Assembly (NCBI GenBank): GCA_902799965.1
Contig: CADCCO010000019.1
Location: 1-55,152, forward strand
Source of the DNA: an uncultured Spirochaetaceae bacterium
GTDB lineage: Bacteria > Spirochaetota > Spirochaetia > Treponematales > Treponemataceae
Direction: 5' to 3'
DNA: 55,152 bases
This document shows, in pieces, positions 15,338-23,342 of this stretch. Positions within the stretch are counted from its first letter, which is position 1. Every line of letters begins with the position of its first letter. The notes below the pieces were generated by a model that saw only the letters and a program-made list of their open reading frames with translations, made no database searches and was not told the DNA's origin. Position numbers and translations under genes: made by a program.

Positions 15338-16474
15338 CTACAACGCGCGGGCGGCCGCTTCCACATCGTCCAGGGTGAATTCGGGGCGGCCGGCTTGGGA
15401 GGCGCGCAGGGCCGCCGCGTTGAGGGCGCTTTCGATTTTGGCGCAGGAGAAGCCGTTAAAGAGCTCCGCAAGCTTTTGGTCGCTGCAAGCGGCGGCCCGC
15501 TTTTTGGCTTGCGTGTATTTTTGGACAAGCTGGACTCGCGCCGCCATGTCCGGGTAGGGAACCTTAAAGCGCGCGTCAAAGCGGCCGGGGCGAATCAAGG
15601 CCGGGTCCAGCGCCTGAACGCTGTTTGTGGCCGCGACGACCAACACGCCCTTGGTCGGCTCAAAGCCGTCCAGTTCGTTCAACAAAGCGGTGACGATGCG
15701 GGTGTTTTCCGTTTCAATCGCGCTGCCCGAATAGTTGCGGCGGGTTCCGATTCCGTCAAACTCGTCGATGAAAACGATGCAGGGCGCGCGGCGGCGGGCC
15801 TTGGCGAAAAGCAATTTCACTTTAAGCGGGCCAATCGCCATGAACATAGACTCAAAGTCGGTGGCCTTGGCCGGAATGAAATTGACGCTCGCCTCGCCCG
15901 CCAAGGCTTTGGCAAAAAGCGTCTTTCCATTTCCAGGCTCGCCTTCAAGCAATATGCCTTTGGGAAGGCGGACGCCCTTCTTTTCCCACTCGCGCGGATT
16001 TTTCATTATTTGCATGACTTGCGCCATGTCGCGCTTCAATTGGTCCATGCCGACAACGTCGGAAAACTTGACGCCGGTTTTTCGGACGACTTTAAATGTG
16101 TTGGGCGAAATGAATTTTTTGAACACGCCAAAAATTATGGCGAAGAAGACGGCGTAAAAAAGAACGTCCAGCGCGAGCGAAAGGATTTGCGCGAAGGACT
16201 TTTCGCTTTGGACGGCGGCGCCGTTCTTCAACAAGAATTCCTTTAAAAACGGGCTGTCGGGATTTTGCGTCTTAAAATGGTTTCCGTCCGCGTCCTCAAA
16301 GAAAATTTCGTCTTCGGAAATTTTCGCGCTCGCGATTCGCTTGGCTTCAACAAGATCGTAAAAGCTCTTGTAAGGAATCTCTTTGATTTTTGCGGCAGAG
16401 TGATAGTCGTAGAAAAAAATTCCGCCCGCCAAAAGAACGGCAAGCGGAATTATGAACTTAAGCTTTAGCTTCAT
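15338..16474 (-). CDS. FtsH-like membrane AAA+ ATPase lacking the M41 protease domain
   Basis: 378 residues. N-terminal membrane helix (about 5-22), a periplasmic FtsH_ext-like segment (YKSFYDLVEA, FFEDADGNHFKTQNPD), a second helix (about 100-118), then a full AAA+ module: SDVVGMDQLKRDM, Walker A at 178-185 (GEPGNGKT), Walker B CIVFIDEFD, sensor VVAATN and the arginine pair in RPGRFDARF. FtsH continues for about 250 residues with HEXXH; here the protein stops after the AAA lid. Downstream DNA is intergenic, so this is not a frameshift. Six bases after metQ, no Shine-Dalgarno. Possibly an unfoldase or regulator of FtsH. Confidence 0.85.
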   Translation of the reverse strand: MKLKLKFIIPLAVLLAGGIFFYDYHSAAKIKEIPYKSFYDLVEAKRIASAKISEDEIFFEDADGNHFKTQNPDSPFLKEFLLKNGAAVQSEKSFAQILSLALDVLFYAVFFAIIFGVFKKFISPNTFKVVRKTGVKFSDVVGMDQLKRDMAQVMQIMKNPREWEKKGVRLPKGILLEGEPGNGKTLFAKALAGEASVNFIPAKATDFESMFMAIGPLKVKLLFAKARRRAPCIVFIDEFDGIGTRRNYSGSAIETENTRIVTALLNELDGFEPTKGVLVVAATNSVQALDPALIRPGRFDARFKVPYPDMAARVQLVQKYTQAKKRAAACSDQKLAELFNGFSCAKIESALNAAALRASQAGRPEFTLDDVEAAARAL

Positions 16475-16480
16475 TCAAAA

Positions 16481-17275
16481 TTAGAAGGCCACGACGACTT
16501 CGCCGTTGGGGAATGTCTTCTTGATCCAGTCCTTTACCTTCTGGCTCCGCAAGGCCTGGACAAGCGCGACTACGCGGGGATCCTTTTCGTTGCCCTTCTT
16601 TACCGCGATGATGTTCACGTAGGGAGAATCCTTTCCTTCTACAAAGAGGCCGTCCTTTGCGGCTGAGAGGCCCGCGGGAATGGCGTAGTTTCCGTTGATT
16701 GTGGCGGCGTCAACGTCGGCCAAAACGCGCGGAAGGCTGGCGGCGTCGGTTTCGATGAACTGAAGCTTTTTGGGATTGGCCGTAACGTCAAGCGGCGTGG
16801 CGGTGATTCCGGCCTTTTTGTCAAGGGTAATCAAGCCCGCTGACTGGAGCAAAAGAAGCGCGCGGCCTCCGTTGGTCGGGTCGTTGGGAATGGCGATTTT
16901 GGCCTTGGCGGGAATGTCGGCGAGCGCCTTGTACTTCTTTGAGTAAAGAGCGAACGGCTCGATGTGAACGCCGCCGGCGTTGACGAGGTGGTAGCCCTTG
17001 TCCTTGTTGGTTGATTCCATATACGGAATGTGTTGGTCAAAGTTCGCGTCCAACTCGCCTGTCTCAAGCGCGTCGTTCAAGATGACGTAGTCGGTCATTT
17101 CGCGAATGTCAAGCTTGAAGCCCTTGGCCTCAACGTCGGCCTTGACCAATTCAAGCAATTGCACGTGGGGAACGGGAGTCGCTCCGATTACGAGCGGGCC
17201 GTCTTTCTTGTTCTTTTTGGCGAACACGCTGGCCGCGGCAAGAAGAACCAATGCTGTCAACAAAATCTTTTTCAT
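16481..17275 (-). CDS. metQ: MetQ/NlpA-family methionine-binding protein, apparently not lipidated
   Basis: 264 residues. NlpA-family landmarks: PLVIGATPVPHVQLLELVK, DYVILNDALETGELDANFDQ, HIEPFALYSKKYK, AIPNDPTNGGRAL and GNYAIPAGL. It should deliver methionine to MetN-MetI, encoded just upstream (17380-19041). The signal peptide (LVLLAAASVFAKKNKK) has no cysteine, so unlike most MetQ proteins it seems to be a signal-peptidase-I product, unless retained as an N-terminal anchor. GGAGG precedes the ATG. Confidence 0.88.
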   Translation of the reverse strand: MKKILLTALVLLAAASVFAKKNKKDGPLVIGATPVPHVQLLELVKADVEAKGFKLDIREMTDYVILNDALETGELDANFDQHIPYMESTNKDKGYHLVNAGGVHIEPFALYSKKYKALADIPAKAKIAIPNDPTNGGRALLLLQSAGLITLDKKAGITATPLDVTANPKKLQFIETDAASLPRVLADVDAATINGNYAIPAGLSAAKDGLFVEGKDSPYVNIIAVKKGNEKDPRVVALVQALRSQKVKDWIKKTFPNGEVVVAF

Positions 17276-17313
17276 ATTATTACCTCCATTTCCTAGCGGA
17301 AAACTATGTTTTA

Positions 17314-17342
17314 GTTATAGCGTTTGCAAGAAATTTTGTCAA
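17314..17342 (-). promoter_or_regulatory. Promoter of metQ
   Basis: TTGACA at 17342-17337, 17-base spacer, TATAAC at 17319-17314. It gives metQ and the FtsH-like gene a transcript independent of metNI. I see no SAM riboswitch or other conserved leader in the short region to the ATG. Confidence 0.8.
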
Positions 17343-17379
17343 GCGCTTTTTTTAAAAAAATTATCTTTTTTTACAAAAG

Positions 17380-18030
17380 TTACCGGGAAGCGAGCATTTT
17401 GTTGGAAATTCGCGTTCCGACAAACTGAATGACTTCGACCAAGACCAAAATGACGACGACCGACCAGAACATTACGTCAGTGCGGAAGCGCTGGTAGCCG
17501 TAGCGAATGGCGAGGTCTCCCAAGCCGCCGCCGCCGATGGCGCCCGCCATGGCCGAATAGCCAATCAAGTTGATTATCGTAAGCGTGATTCCCGCGACGA
17601 TTGAAGGCATAGCCTCCGGCACAAGGACTTTCCAAATTATCTGGCGGTTGGAGCTTCCCATCGCGCGGGCGGCCTGCACCACTTCCGGGTCGACTTCGTT
17701 CAAGGCGCTTTCGATGACGCGGGCAACGAAGGGCGCGGCGGCGATGCTTAAAGGAACGATTGTGGCCGTTGTTCCGATGCTGGTTCCCAAAATCAGGCGC
17801 GACAAGGGAAAGAGCAGAATCATCAATATGATGAAGGGAAAGGAGCGCAAGACGTTGACGACGCGGCTAATGGCGGCGTTGAGCTTTTTGCGCGGAGTTA
17901 TGCCGGTGGGGTTTGTCATGCAAAGAAGGATTCCCAAGGGGAAGCCCAGCAGGGTTGAGAACAGAGCGCTGAACAAAACCATTTCCAAAGTTTGCAGCGT
18001 CGCTTTTGAAACAAGCATGAATATTTGCAT
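17380..18030 (-). CDS. metI: MetI, methionine ABC transporter permease
   Basis: 216 residues, five membrane helices. The EAA coupling loop is visible as EVDPEVVQAARAMGSSNRQI, and FPLGILLCMTNP and RSFPFIILMILLFPLSRLILG are typical of MetI. Inner-membrane channel for D/L-methionine with MetN. Eighteen bases separate it from metN. Confidence 0.93.
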   Translation of the reverse strand: MQIFMLVSKATLQTLEMVLFSALFSTLLGFPLGILLCMTNPTGITPRKKLNAAISRVVNVLRSFPFIILMILLFPLSRLILGTSIGTTATIVPLSIAAAPFVARVIESALNEVDPEVVQAARAMGSSNRQIIWKVLVPEAMPSIVAGITLTIINLIGYSAMAGAIGGGGLGDLAIRYGYQRFRTDVMFWSVVVILVLVEVIQFVGTRISNKMLASR

Positions 18031-18048
18031 TTTTGTTTTCCCCCGCTC

Positions 18049-19041
18049 CTATTCTTCTTCCACGATGACGCCGCGCTCTTTTAGGAAGGCCACGGCCTTT
18101 TGCAATTCGTTTCCGCTGATGTCCGCGCGGAGAACGCCGACTTTCTTATTCTGAACGTCTTGAATGCCGCCGCCGCGAATGTTCACTTCTATGTCGAATT
18201 TTTTTATTAATTCGCTGACAAGCGGCTCGTCGGTTTTGGGGCCTTCAAAGCGCAGGACGTAAACGCCCTTTTCTTCCGACCACTGGACGTAGTTTGCGGC
18301 GCGGATGTTGGCCATAAACTCTTTTGTAATGGCAGCTTTGGGCCGGGTGAAAATGTCGGAAACGCTTCCCTCTTCCACCACGCGGCCTTCGTCCAAAACG
18401 CTTACCAGCGAGCAGGCGTCGCGCACGACTTCCATTTGGTGGGTAATCATCACGACGGTAAGGTTCATCTTTTTTTGGATGTCGCGAATCAAGTCCAGGA
18501 TGGAGCGCGTCGTCTGCGGGTCCAGGGCGCTCGTGGCCTCGTCGCAAAACAGAATGTCGGGATAGTTGGCCAAGGCGCGGGCGATGGCCACTCGCTGCTT
18601 TTGGCCGCCTGAAAGCGAGCTGATTTTGGCCCCGCCCTTTCCGGCTAGTCCTACAAGCTCCAAAAGCTCTTCGACGCGAGTCTTTATTTGGGCGGCCGGC
18701 GTTTTGCAAATCTCCAATGGGTAGGCGATGTTGCCCGCGGCCGTTCTTGAGCTGAACAAGTTGAAGTTTTGGAAAATCATTCCCGACTTTCTGCGGCGTT
18801 CGATTAAGGCCGCCTTTTCAAGATGGTCAACCCGGTTTTGGTCGTAGTAAACCGCGCCGCTGTCGGGCTTTTCCAAAAGGCTTATAAGGCGCACGAGGGT
18901 GGATTTTCCCGCGCCGCTTTTTCCGATTATTCCGTAGATTGTGTTGGAGGGAATTTCAAGGCTTATGCCGTTGACCGCGCGGACCAAGGTTCCGTCGGCG
19001 GTCTTGTATTCCTTTCGCAAGTCTTCAAGTTTGATAGACAT
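18049..19041 (-). CDS. metN: MetN, methionine ABC transporter ATPase with NIL domain
   Basis: 330 residues. Walker [10 protein letters not shown], signature [16 protein letters not shown], Walker [15 protein letters not shown]-loop MITHQMEVV. The last ~90 residues form the NIL regulatory domain that senses methionine ([42 protein letters not shown]). It energises MetI. Eleven bases downstream of the plsC-like gene, hence probably part of the same transcript. Confidence 0.94.
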   Translation of the reverse strand: MSIKLEDLRKEYKTADGTLVRAVNGISLEIPSNTIYGIIGKSGAGKSTLVRLISLLEKPDSGAVYYDQNRVDHLEKAALIERRRKSGMIFQNFNLFSSRTAAGNIAYPLEICKTPAAQIKTRVEELLELVGLAGKGGAKISSLSGGQKQRVAIARALANYPDILFCDEATSALDPQTTRSILDLIRDIQKKMNLTVVMITHQMEVVRDACSLVSVLDEGRVVEEGSVSDIFTRPKAAITKEFMANIRAANYVQWSEEKGVYVLRFEGPKTDEPLVSELIKKFDIEVNIRGGGIQDVQNKKVGVLRADISGNELQKAVAFLKERGVIVEEE

Positions 19042-19052
19042 GGACGCGTCCT

Positions 19053-19952
19053 CTATTCCTTATTTTTCTTTGCCGCTTGTTCCGCTAAATACGCTTCGTA
19101 GCCCTTTTGGAAAAGCTCGTCGACGGTGAACTTGGCGTTGACAGTGTCAGGCTCGCGGCCGTAAACTTCTTTGTAACACTCGCACTGCTCCCTAAAGGCC
19201 TCGTCGCGAAGATAAGCGATGTTTTCCTTGCGGCTCAATTCCGGCTTGGGATAGATGGGCTTAAGCGCCCGCATTTCGGCGCGCTTTCGCTTGAAGAAAA
19301 GCTTTTCGATTCCGCGCGGCTCTCGCCAAACGATAAAGAGCGGAACGACCGGAACGTTGTTCAACGCCGCGGCGTGGAAGGCGCCGTCCATAAAGGGGCG
19401 CGGCTGCTCGTAGTAAGGCCACATAGACTTTTCGGGGAAAAAGAGCATGGAGCCGCGCTTTGTGTGAAGAACCTCGTTGACCGCCGCGGTGAATTTTTTC
19501 ATCGCGCCAAAATTCGGGCTTAGCGGAAAAATTCCGCCGGCTCGCATGACGCTTCCCAAGAATGTGTTCATGTTGTTGAATTCCGCAACGACGATGTAAA
19601 GCCTGTGGCCCCAGCACATCCAGCGCGCCATCTCGTTGTCAAGGTTGTGGACGTGGTTGCAAATGAAGACAGTGTTCTTTAGGCCGCGCAAATTCTTGCG
19701 TCCTTTAAAGCCGCTTCCAATCAAAAAAAAGCAGCCGGGCTTGGCAAGGATAAAAAAGCTTGAACGGATTATCGCCGTTCCCAGCATGTTCAAAAAGCCC
19801 TTGCGCTTGAACTGGAAATTTTCGTCGACCCGCTGCATCAAGCGCCAGTCCGGCTCTTGGATTTCGCAATTGTAATTGCCTTTTGACTCGGCGGTCTTTA
19901 TGTTCTTTTGCTGCTCCTCGTAGGGCAGCTGCTCAACGCCTGCGTATTTCAT
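19053..19952 (-). CDS. PlsC-family lysophospholipid acyltransferase
   Basis: 299 residues. Motif I NHVHNLD (HX4D) lies near residue 98, motif III FFPEKSMWP stands where PlsC proteins have FPEGTRS, and motif IV VPVVPLFIV follows. It should transfer an acyl chain to a glycerol- or sugar-linked acceptor at the membrane. An N-terminal extension of about 50 charged residues precedes a hydrophobic stretch. The glycosyltransferase gene ends 11 bases upstream, so a joint role in glycolipid synthesis is plausible but unproven. GGAG precedes the ATG. Confidence 0.82.
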   Translation of the reverse strand: MKYAGVEQLPYEEQQKNIKTAESKGNYNCEIQEPDWRLMQRVDENFQFKRKGFLNMLGTAIIRSSFFILAKPGCFFLIGSGFKGRKNLRGLKNTVFICNHVHNLDNEMARWMCWGHRLYIVVAEFNNMNTFLGSVMRAGGIFPLSPNFGAMKKFTAAVNEVLHTKRGSMLFFPEKSMWPYYEQPRPFMDGAFHAAALNNVPVVPLFIVWREPRGIEKLFFKRKRAEMRALKPIYPKPELSRKENIAYLRDEAFREQCECYKEVYGREPDTVNAKFTVDELFQKGYEAYLAEQAAKKNKE

Positions 19953-19963
19953 TTTTCACTCCG

Positions 19964-21313
19964 CTAGGATTCCATTCGTTCGACTTGAATCCAATTTTGC
20001 TTGACTTGCTTTTTTGTCAAAAGCAAATAGTAGGACTCTATGTAAAATTGGGCATACTGCGCGATGTAAAAAGGATTCACGCAAAGCGCGAAAAGCTTTT
20101 CGCCAAGCGAAATCGTGTACATGGCGCGGTCCTCAAAAAAGGCGATTGCAGTGTAAAAGAAAAGCGTTCCATACAAGACCAAGAGGATTCTTACCGCAAA
20201 ACGAATGGAAAGCCAGTCAATTGTCTGCAGGGCAAAAAATTTGTAGGCCGCGTCGCCCAAAAAGACAAGCGCCAAGATTGCCGTTCCCGCAAAGTAAATG
20301 TAAAGGGGAATGAAAGAAAACAAGTAGTCAAAGCAGCCCCAGAAATTTCCGGAAACCAACTCCGCCTTTTTAGGGTCGCGCTCGACTGATTCCTTGCTGC
20401 CGCAAAAAAAGTCGCGGACGTACTTCCAGAATTTTTTGGAAACCAGCTTTCCGTATTTTACGCCGACTTGCGCGTAGCCCATAAGCCAGCGGCGGCGGCG
20501 GGCGTTGCAGCTCCTAAGGGAAACGCCCTCTTCGGTGTAAGTGACGGCGCGCTCGTAGTGAAAGCTTGTCCAATTGTTGAGAAGCGCGGTGACGGTAAGC
20601 TCAAAGTCTTCGGTCATCGAACGATACGGCCAGCCGCCCATTTCCTGAACCAAGTCGCGGCGGACCATAAGGCCGGTTCCGCAAATTGTGTTGGACATGT
20701 TGCGCTCGCTTCTAAAGCAGTTGCCCATTTTGTCAAGGAATGTGTACGTGAGCGCGTTGCAGTTGACCGCCCAAGAGCGGTATTTTCTTCCGTACAAATA
20801 ATTCTTGATGCGCCGCTTGCCCAATATGATTTGCTTGTCCAAGACGAGCGCGTTGTTCATTTCCATTACGAAATTCGCGTCAACGATGTTGTCCGCGTCG
20901 ACGATAATAAAGGCCGCGTAATTTTTTTCGCTTTCGCGCAAAAGGTCTTGCAAAATTCCGTCGAGCGCCTGGCCCTTGCAAGTTTGGTTTTCAACCACTT
21001 TTGAGTAGGTGTTCTTGTAAGACTTGCAAAGTTCGATGTTGGGGTCGTCGTCGCGGCCAACAACGACATAAGTGTCGTAAAAATCCTTGTCGTATGTTTG
21101 CGCGGCAAGGCTGTCCAAAAGAACCCGCAAGCCTTTTTCGTCTTTAGCCGGAACGATTACGGCCAGCTTGTTTTTTTGCGGATTTGAAAGCTTGACTGGA
21201 GTTTTTAGTCCTGAAATGTAATAGCGAATTCTTGGCAAATACAACAACAAAGAGAGAACGCAAATTGATACAAAAACGTTAAACAAGAATTCCGCTTGAA
21301 AATAATTAAGCAT
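19964..21313 (-). CDS. GT2-family membrane glycosyltransferase
   Basis: 449 residues from the ATG at 21313; a longer open frame reaches 21595 but would run through the divergent gene's leader and has no family sequence. N-terminal helix, then the GT-A core: AVIVPAKDEKGLRVLLDSL, VVGRDDDPNIELCK, DADNIVD (D-x-D), MTEDFELT and RRRRWLMGY (counterpart of QXXRW), and four C-terminal helices. This pattern is shared by processive synthases and polyprenyl-type GT2 enzymes. Predicted leaderless: promoter 21348-21320, no Shine-Dalgarno. Confidence 0.82.
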   Translation of the reverse strand: MLNYFQAEFLFNVFVSICVLSLLLYLPRIRYYISGLKTPVKLSNPQKNKLAVIVPAKDEKGLRVLLDSLAAQTYDKDFYDTYVVVGRDDDPNIELCKSYKNTYSKVVENQTCKGQALDGILQDLLRESEKNYAAFIIVDADNIVDANFVMEMNNALVLDKQIILGKRRIKNYLYGRKYRSWAVNCNALTYTFLDKMGNCFRSERNMSNTICGTGLMVRRDLVQEMGGWPYRSMTEDFELTVTALLNNWTSFHYERAVTYTEEGVSLRSCNARRRRWLMGYAQVGVKYGKLVSKKFWKYVRDFFCGSKESVERDPKKAELVSGNFWGCFDYLFSFIPLYIYFAGTAILALVFLGDAAYKFFALQTIDWLSIRFAVRILLVLYGTLFFYTAIAFFEDRAMYTISLGEKLFALCVNPFYIAQYAQFYIESYYLLLTKKQVKQNWIQVERMES

Positions 21314-21319
21314 TTTTAT

Positions 21320-21348
21320 AGAATAGTTTAATCGCCGCAAAAAGTCAA
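21320..21348 (-). promoter_or_regulatory. Promoter predicting a leaderless glycosyltransferase mRNA
   Basis: TTGACT at 21348-21343, 17-base spacer, TATTCT at 21325-21320, then six bases and the ATG at 21313. Transcription would begin at the A of the start codon. No purine-rich ribosome site is present. Confidence 0.68.
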
Positions 21349-21392
21349 GAACGCGGCAAAAAGAAGAGATGCCAATATCGGAGGCAAAAAAA

Positions 21393-22370
21393 ATGGCTAA
21401 AAAAACATTGCTCGCAAAAAAAATTATTTCCGCGCTTCTATTGCTCTTTGTAGGAAGCGCCCTCTTTTCGGAGACGGAAGAAGAGCTTAAAAAGAGAATT
21501 CTTTCCACGGCCGACTTGTCGGGCGAAAGCGCCGCAGACCTTATGGCAGCCGACGACGGAGAGGACAAGTTCGCAAACGCGAAGAACGCGCCCAAGCGCC
21601 TGCCGTCTGAGTTCCCCAGAGACGTGCCCTACACCGAGGCTGGATTGGCTTTTGCGGAAGCGCATTACGGACACAAGATTTTCAACGAAGAAAAGCGCAA
21701 GAAGCTTTACGACGAAAGCGTAGCGGCGGCCAACGAGATTTCCGACCCATACGCAAGGCTAATTTCCTTGGCGCGCGCGGATTACTATTACGCGCTTTCG
21801 ACAATGGAAACGTTCGACTTGACCTCAATAGAAAACATCGACCTTTCCGACACAAATTCCGCGGAACCGCTGAACGAAAAGGCCGGCCGCTACTACGACA
21901 TGGCCATTGAAAAGTGCAACGAGGCGCTCAAGATAAGAAAAGGAAGCGACGCCTACTCCACTTTGGCTCAAGCGATTTCTATGAACTGCACGGCAAAGAA
22001 CGTGGCGTACGTTTTGGCCAACGGACTCAAAGTGCGCGCCAACGCCAAGAAAGCCGTTGAGCTGGACTATTCAAACGGCTTGGGCCAGTTCATGATTATC
22101 GCGCAGGACGCATACGCTCCTTGGCCCTTTTGCAAGCTGAGGTCCAGCCGCAAGTCCTTGATTCGCGTCGTGAACGACAAGTACATAAGAATAGAGCCTT
22201 TTGACTCGCAAATGATTTACGCGGCCATCGGCTACACTTTTTACAGGCAAAAAAAATGGGACAAGGCTGTTGAATGGTACCAAAAGATTTTGGAAATCTA
22301 TCCGATGAACCTTGCCGCCCGCCAAATGATTAAGAAAAGCATGGACAAAAAGGCGGGAAAAAAGAACTAG
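21393..22370 (+). CDS. Exported protein with TPR-like helical repeats
   Basis: 325 residues from the ATG at 21393, preceded by GGAGG; an upstream ATG at 21369 is possible. Signal peptide or anchor of about 26 residues (LLLLFVGSALFS). The rest is helical: YYDMAIEKCNEALKI and, at the end, IGYTFYRQKKWDKAVEWYQK plus ILEIYPMNLAARQM, which fits a TPR unit. Such proteins usually scaffold periplasmic complexes. The middle section with ENIDLSDTNS is not recognised. Divergent from the glycosyltransferase. Confidence 0.78.
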   Translation: MAKKTLLAKKIISALLLLFVGSALFSETEEELKKRILSTADLSGESAADLMAADDGEDKFANAKNAPKRLPSEFPRDVPYTEAGLAFAEAHYGHKIFNEEKRKKLYDESVAAANEISDPYARLISLARADYYYALSTMETFDLTSIENIDLSDTNSAEPLNEKAGRYYDMAIEKCNEALKIRKGSDAYSTLAQAISMNCTAKNVAYVLANGLKVRANAKKAVELDYSNGLGQFMIIAQDAYAPWPFCKLRSSRKSLIRVVNDKYIRIEPFDSQMIYAAIGYTFYRQKKWDKAVEWYQKILEIYPMNLAARQMIKKSMDKKAGKKN

Positions 22371-22377
22371 CAACGGT

Positions 22378-22396
22378 ATGACGCGCGCGTCATTTT
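22378..22396 (+). terminator. Palindromic stem after the TPR gene
   Basis: A perfect 16-base palindrome, ATGACGCGCGCGTCAT (22378-22393), is followed by TTT. A second hairpin, GCCCGC-tcgc-GCGGGC, lies at 22418-22433. Neither has a long U-tract, so termination is likely but not certain. Confidence 0.5.
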
Positions 22397-22460
22397 GATA
22401 TAGGAAACGATTCAACGGCCCGCTCGCGCGGGCTGTCAATCAAGGCACGCTGCGCTTAAA

Positions 22461-22515
22461 GCCTTGACTCGTTCCTTTTGCGGCGCGAACACAATTTTCG
22501 CGCCGCAATAGCTCA
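22461..22515. repeat. 55-base palindromic intergenic element, copy 2
   Basis: Same length and layout as 6251-6305: it opens with GCCTTGACTC, has a perfect stem TTGCGGCGCGA / TCGCGCCGCAA, and ends on the TGA stop of the minus-strand SDR gene. It too lies between convergent genes. Confidence 0.72.
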
Positions 22516-23331
22516 CCTTCTTGGGCGCGGGCAGTGAACGTAAGTGAAGCGGGCTCCAAAATAGCGGCCGGCAAAGCGCGACAAAAAGGCCGTGGCTTTC
22601 CACTTTAGCGCCCACAAGGCGATTTTCTTTCCTTTTTTGGCGGAAGCCAAGCAATGCGCCACAGTCTTTTGAACGCTCTTCCCGCCCAAAACTTCCTTGC
22701 GCGCGCCGTTGGACGCGACGGCGGCGAATTCCGTGCTGACTGAGCCGGGGCACAAGGCGCAAACCTTTATTCCCCGGTCGGCCACCTCGGCGGCAAGCGA
22801 AACGCTAAAGCTTAGGACATAGGCCTTTGTGGCCGCGTACACGCTGAAATTCCCAAGCGGCAAAAAGGCCGCCAAGCTTGCCGTGTTGATTAAAACGGAG
22901 CCACGGCCCATATGCGGAAGAGCGAGGCCCGCGATTCCCGTAAGCGAAACGACGTTCAAGTCAACCATGTCAAGCTCGCTTTCAAGCGGCGTGTCGGCAA
23001 AGGGGCCGTAGGTTCCAAAGCCGGCGTTGTTCACCAAAAAGGAAATTTCAAAGCCGCCTTCCTTTTTGTCTATGGCGCGCTCCGCTTCAAGAAGCGCGTT
23101 AAATGCCGAAACGCCCGCGCGGCCAGCCAAGTCGATTTGAAAGGAGCGGGCAAGCGGCAACGACGGGTTTTCGCGCCGGGCCTCGTTTTGAGCCTTTTCG
23201 ATTTCCTTTAGGCGGTCAAGGCGGCGCGCCAAAAGCCAAAGCTCGTCGGCGCAAGGCTCGGCTCCAAGCTGCCGCGCGAATTCCGCGCCCATTCCGCTGG
23301 ACGCGCCGGTTATGATTGCAATGCGTTTCAT
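22513..23331 (-). CDS. Short-chain dehydrogenase/reductase
   Basis: 272 residues. Classical SDR: cofactor motif TGASSGMGAEFA (TGXXXGXG) at 9-20, NNAG at about 101, catalytic Ser in LINTASLAAF and YAATK (Y-x-x-x-K), then PG-SVSTEF. The substrate is not predictable from sequence. GAGG lies before the ATG and it is 11 bases after the DUF4954-like gene, so the two are likely co-transcribed. The C-terminal ~70 residues (KWKATAFLSRFAG) suggest membrane association. Confidence 0.88.
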   Translation of the reverse strand: MKRIAIITGASSGMGAEFARQLGAEPCADELWLLARRLDRLKEIEKAQNEARRENPSLPLARSFQIDLAGRAGVSAFNALLEAERAIDKKEGGFEISFLVNNAGFGTYGPFADTPLESELDMVDLNVVSLTGIAGLALPHMGRGSVLINTASLAAFLPLGNFSVYAATKAYVLSFSVSLAAEVADRGIKVCALCPGSVSTEFAAVASNGARKEVLGGKSVQKTVAHCLASAKKGKKIALWALKWKATAFLSRFAGRYFGARFTYVHCPRPRR

Positions 23332-23342
23332 AAAGGCCTCGA

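Noticed and set aside
15338-15340. Frameshift splitting a normal FtsH
   Set aside because: Only about 100 bases separate the stop from livJ, and no M41 HEXXH coding is visible in any frame; the short form is real as read here.
15272-16246. 324-codon plus-strand open frame opposite the FtsH-like gene
   Set aside because: Antisense shadow of a well-conserved AAA+ domain; composition is arginine/glycine-rich as expected from GC-biased third positions.
17276-17379. SAM riboswitch ahead of metQ
   Set aside because: The space between promoter and ATG is too short and has no k-turn or conserved core.
21316-21595. N-terminal extension of the glycosyltransferase
   Set aside because: It overlaps the start of the divergent TPR gene, is serine/alanine shadow sequence, and a promoter lies inside it.
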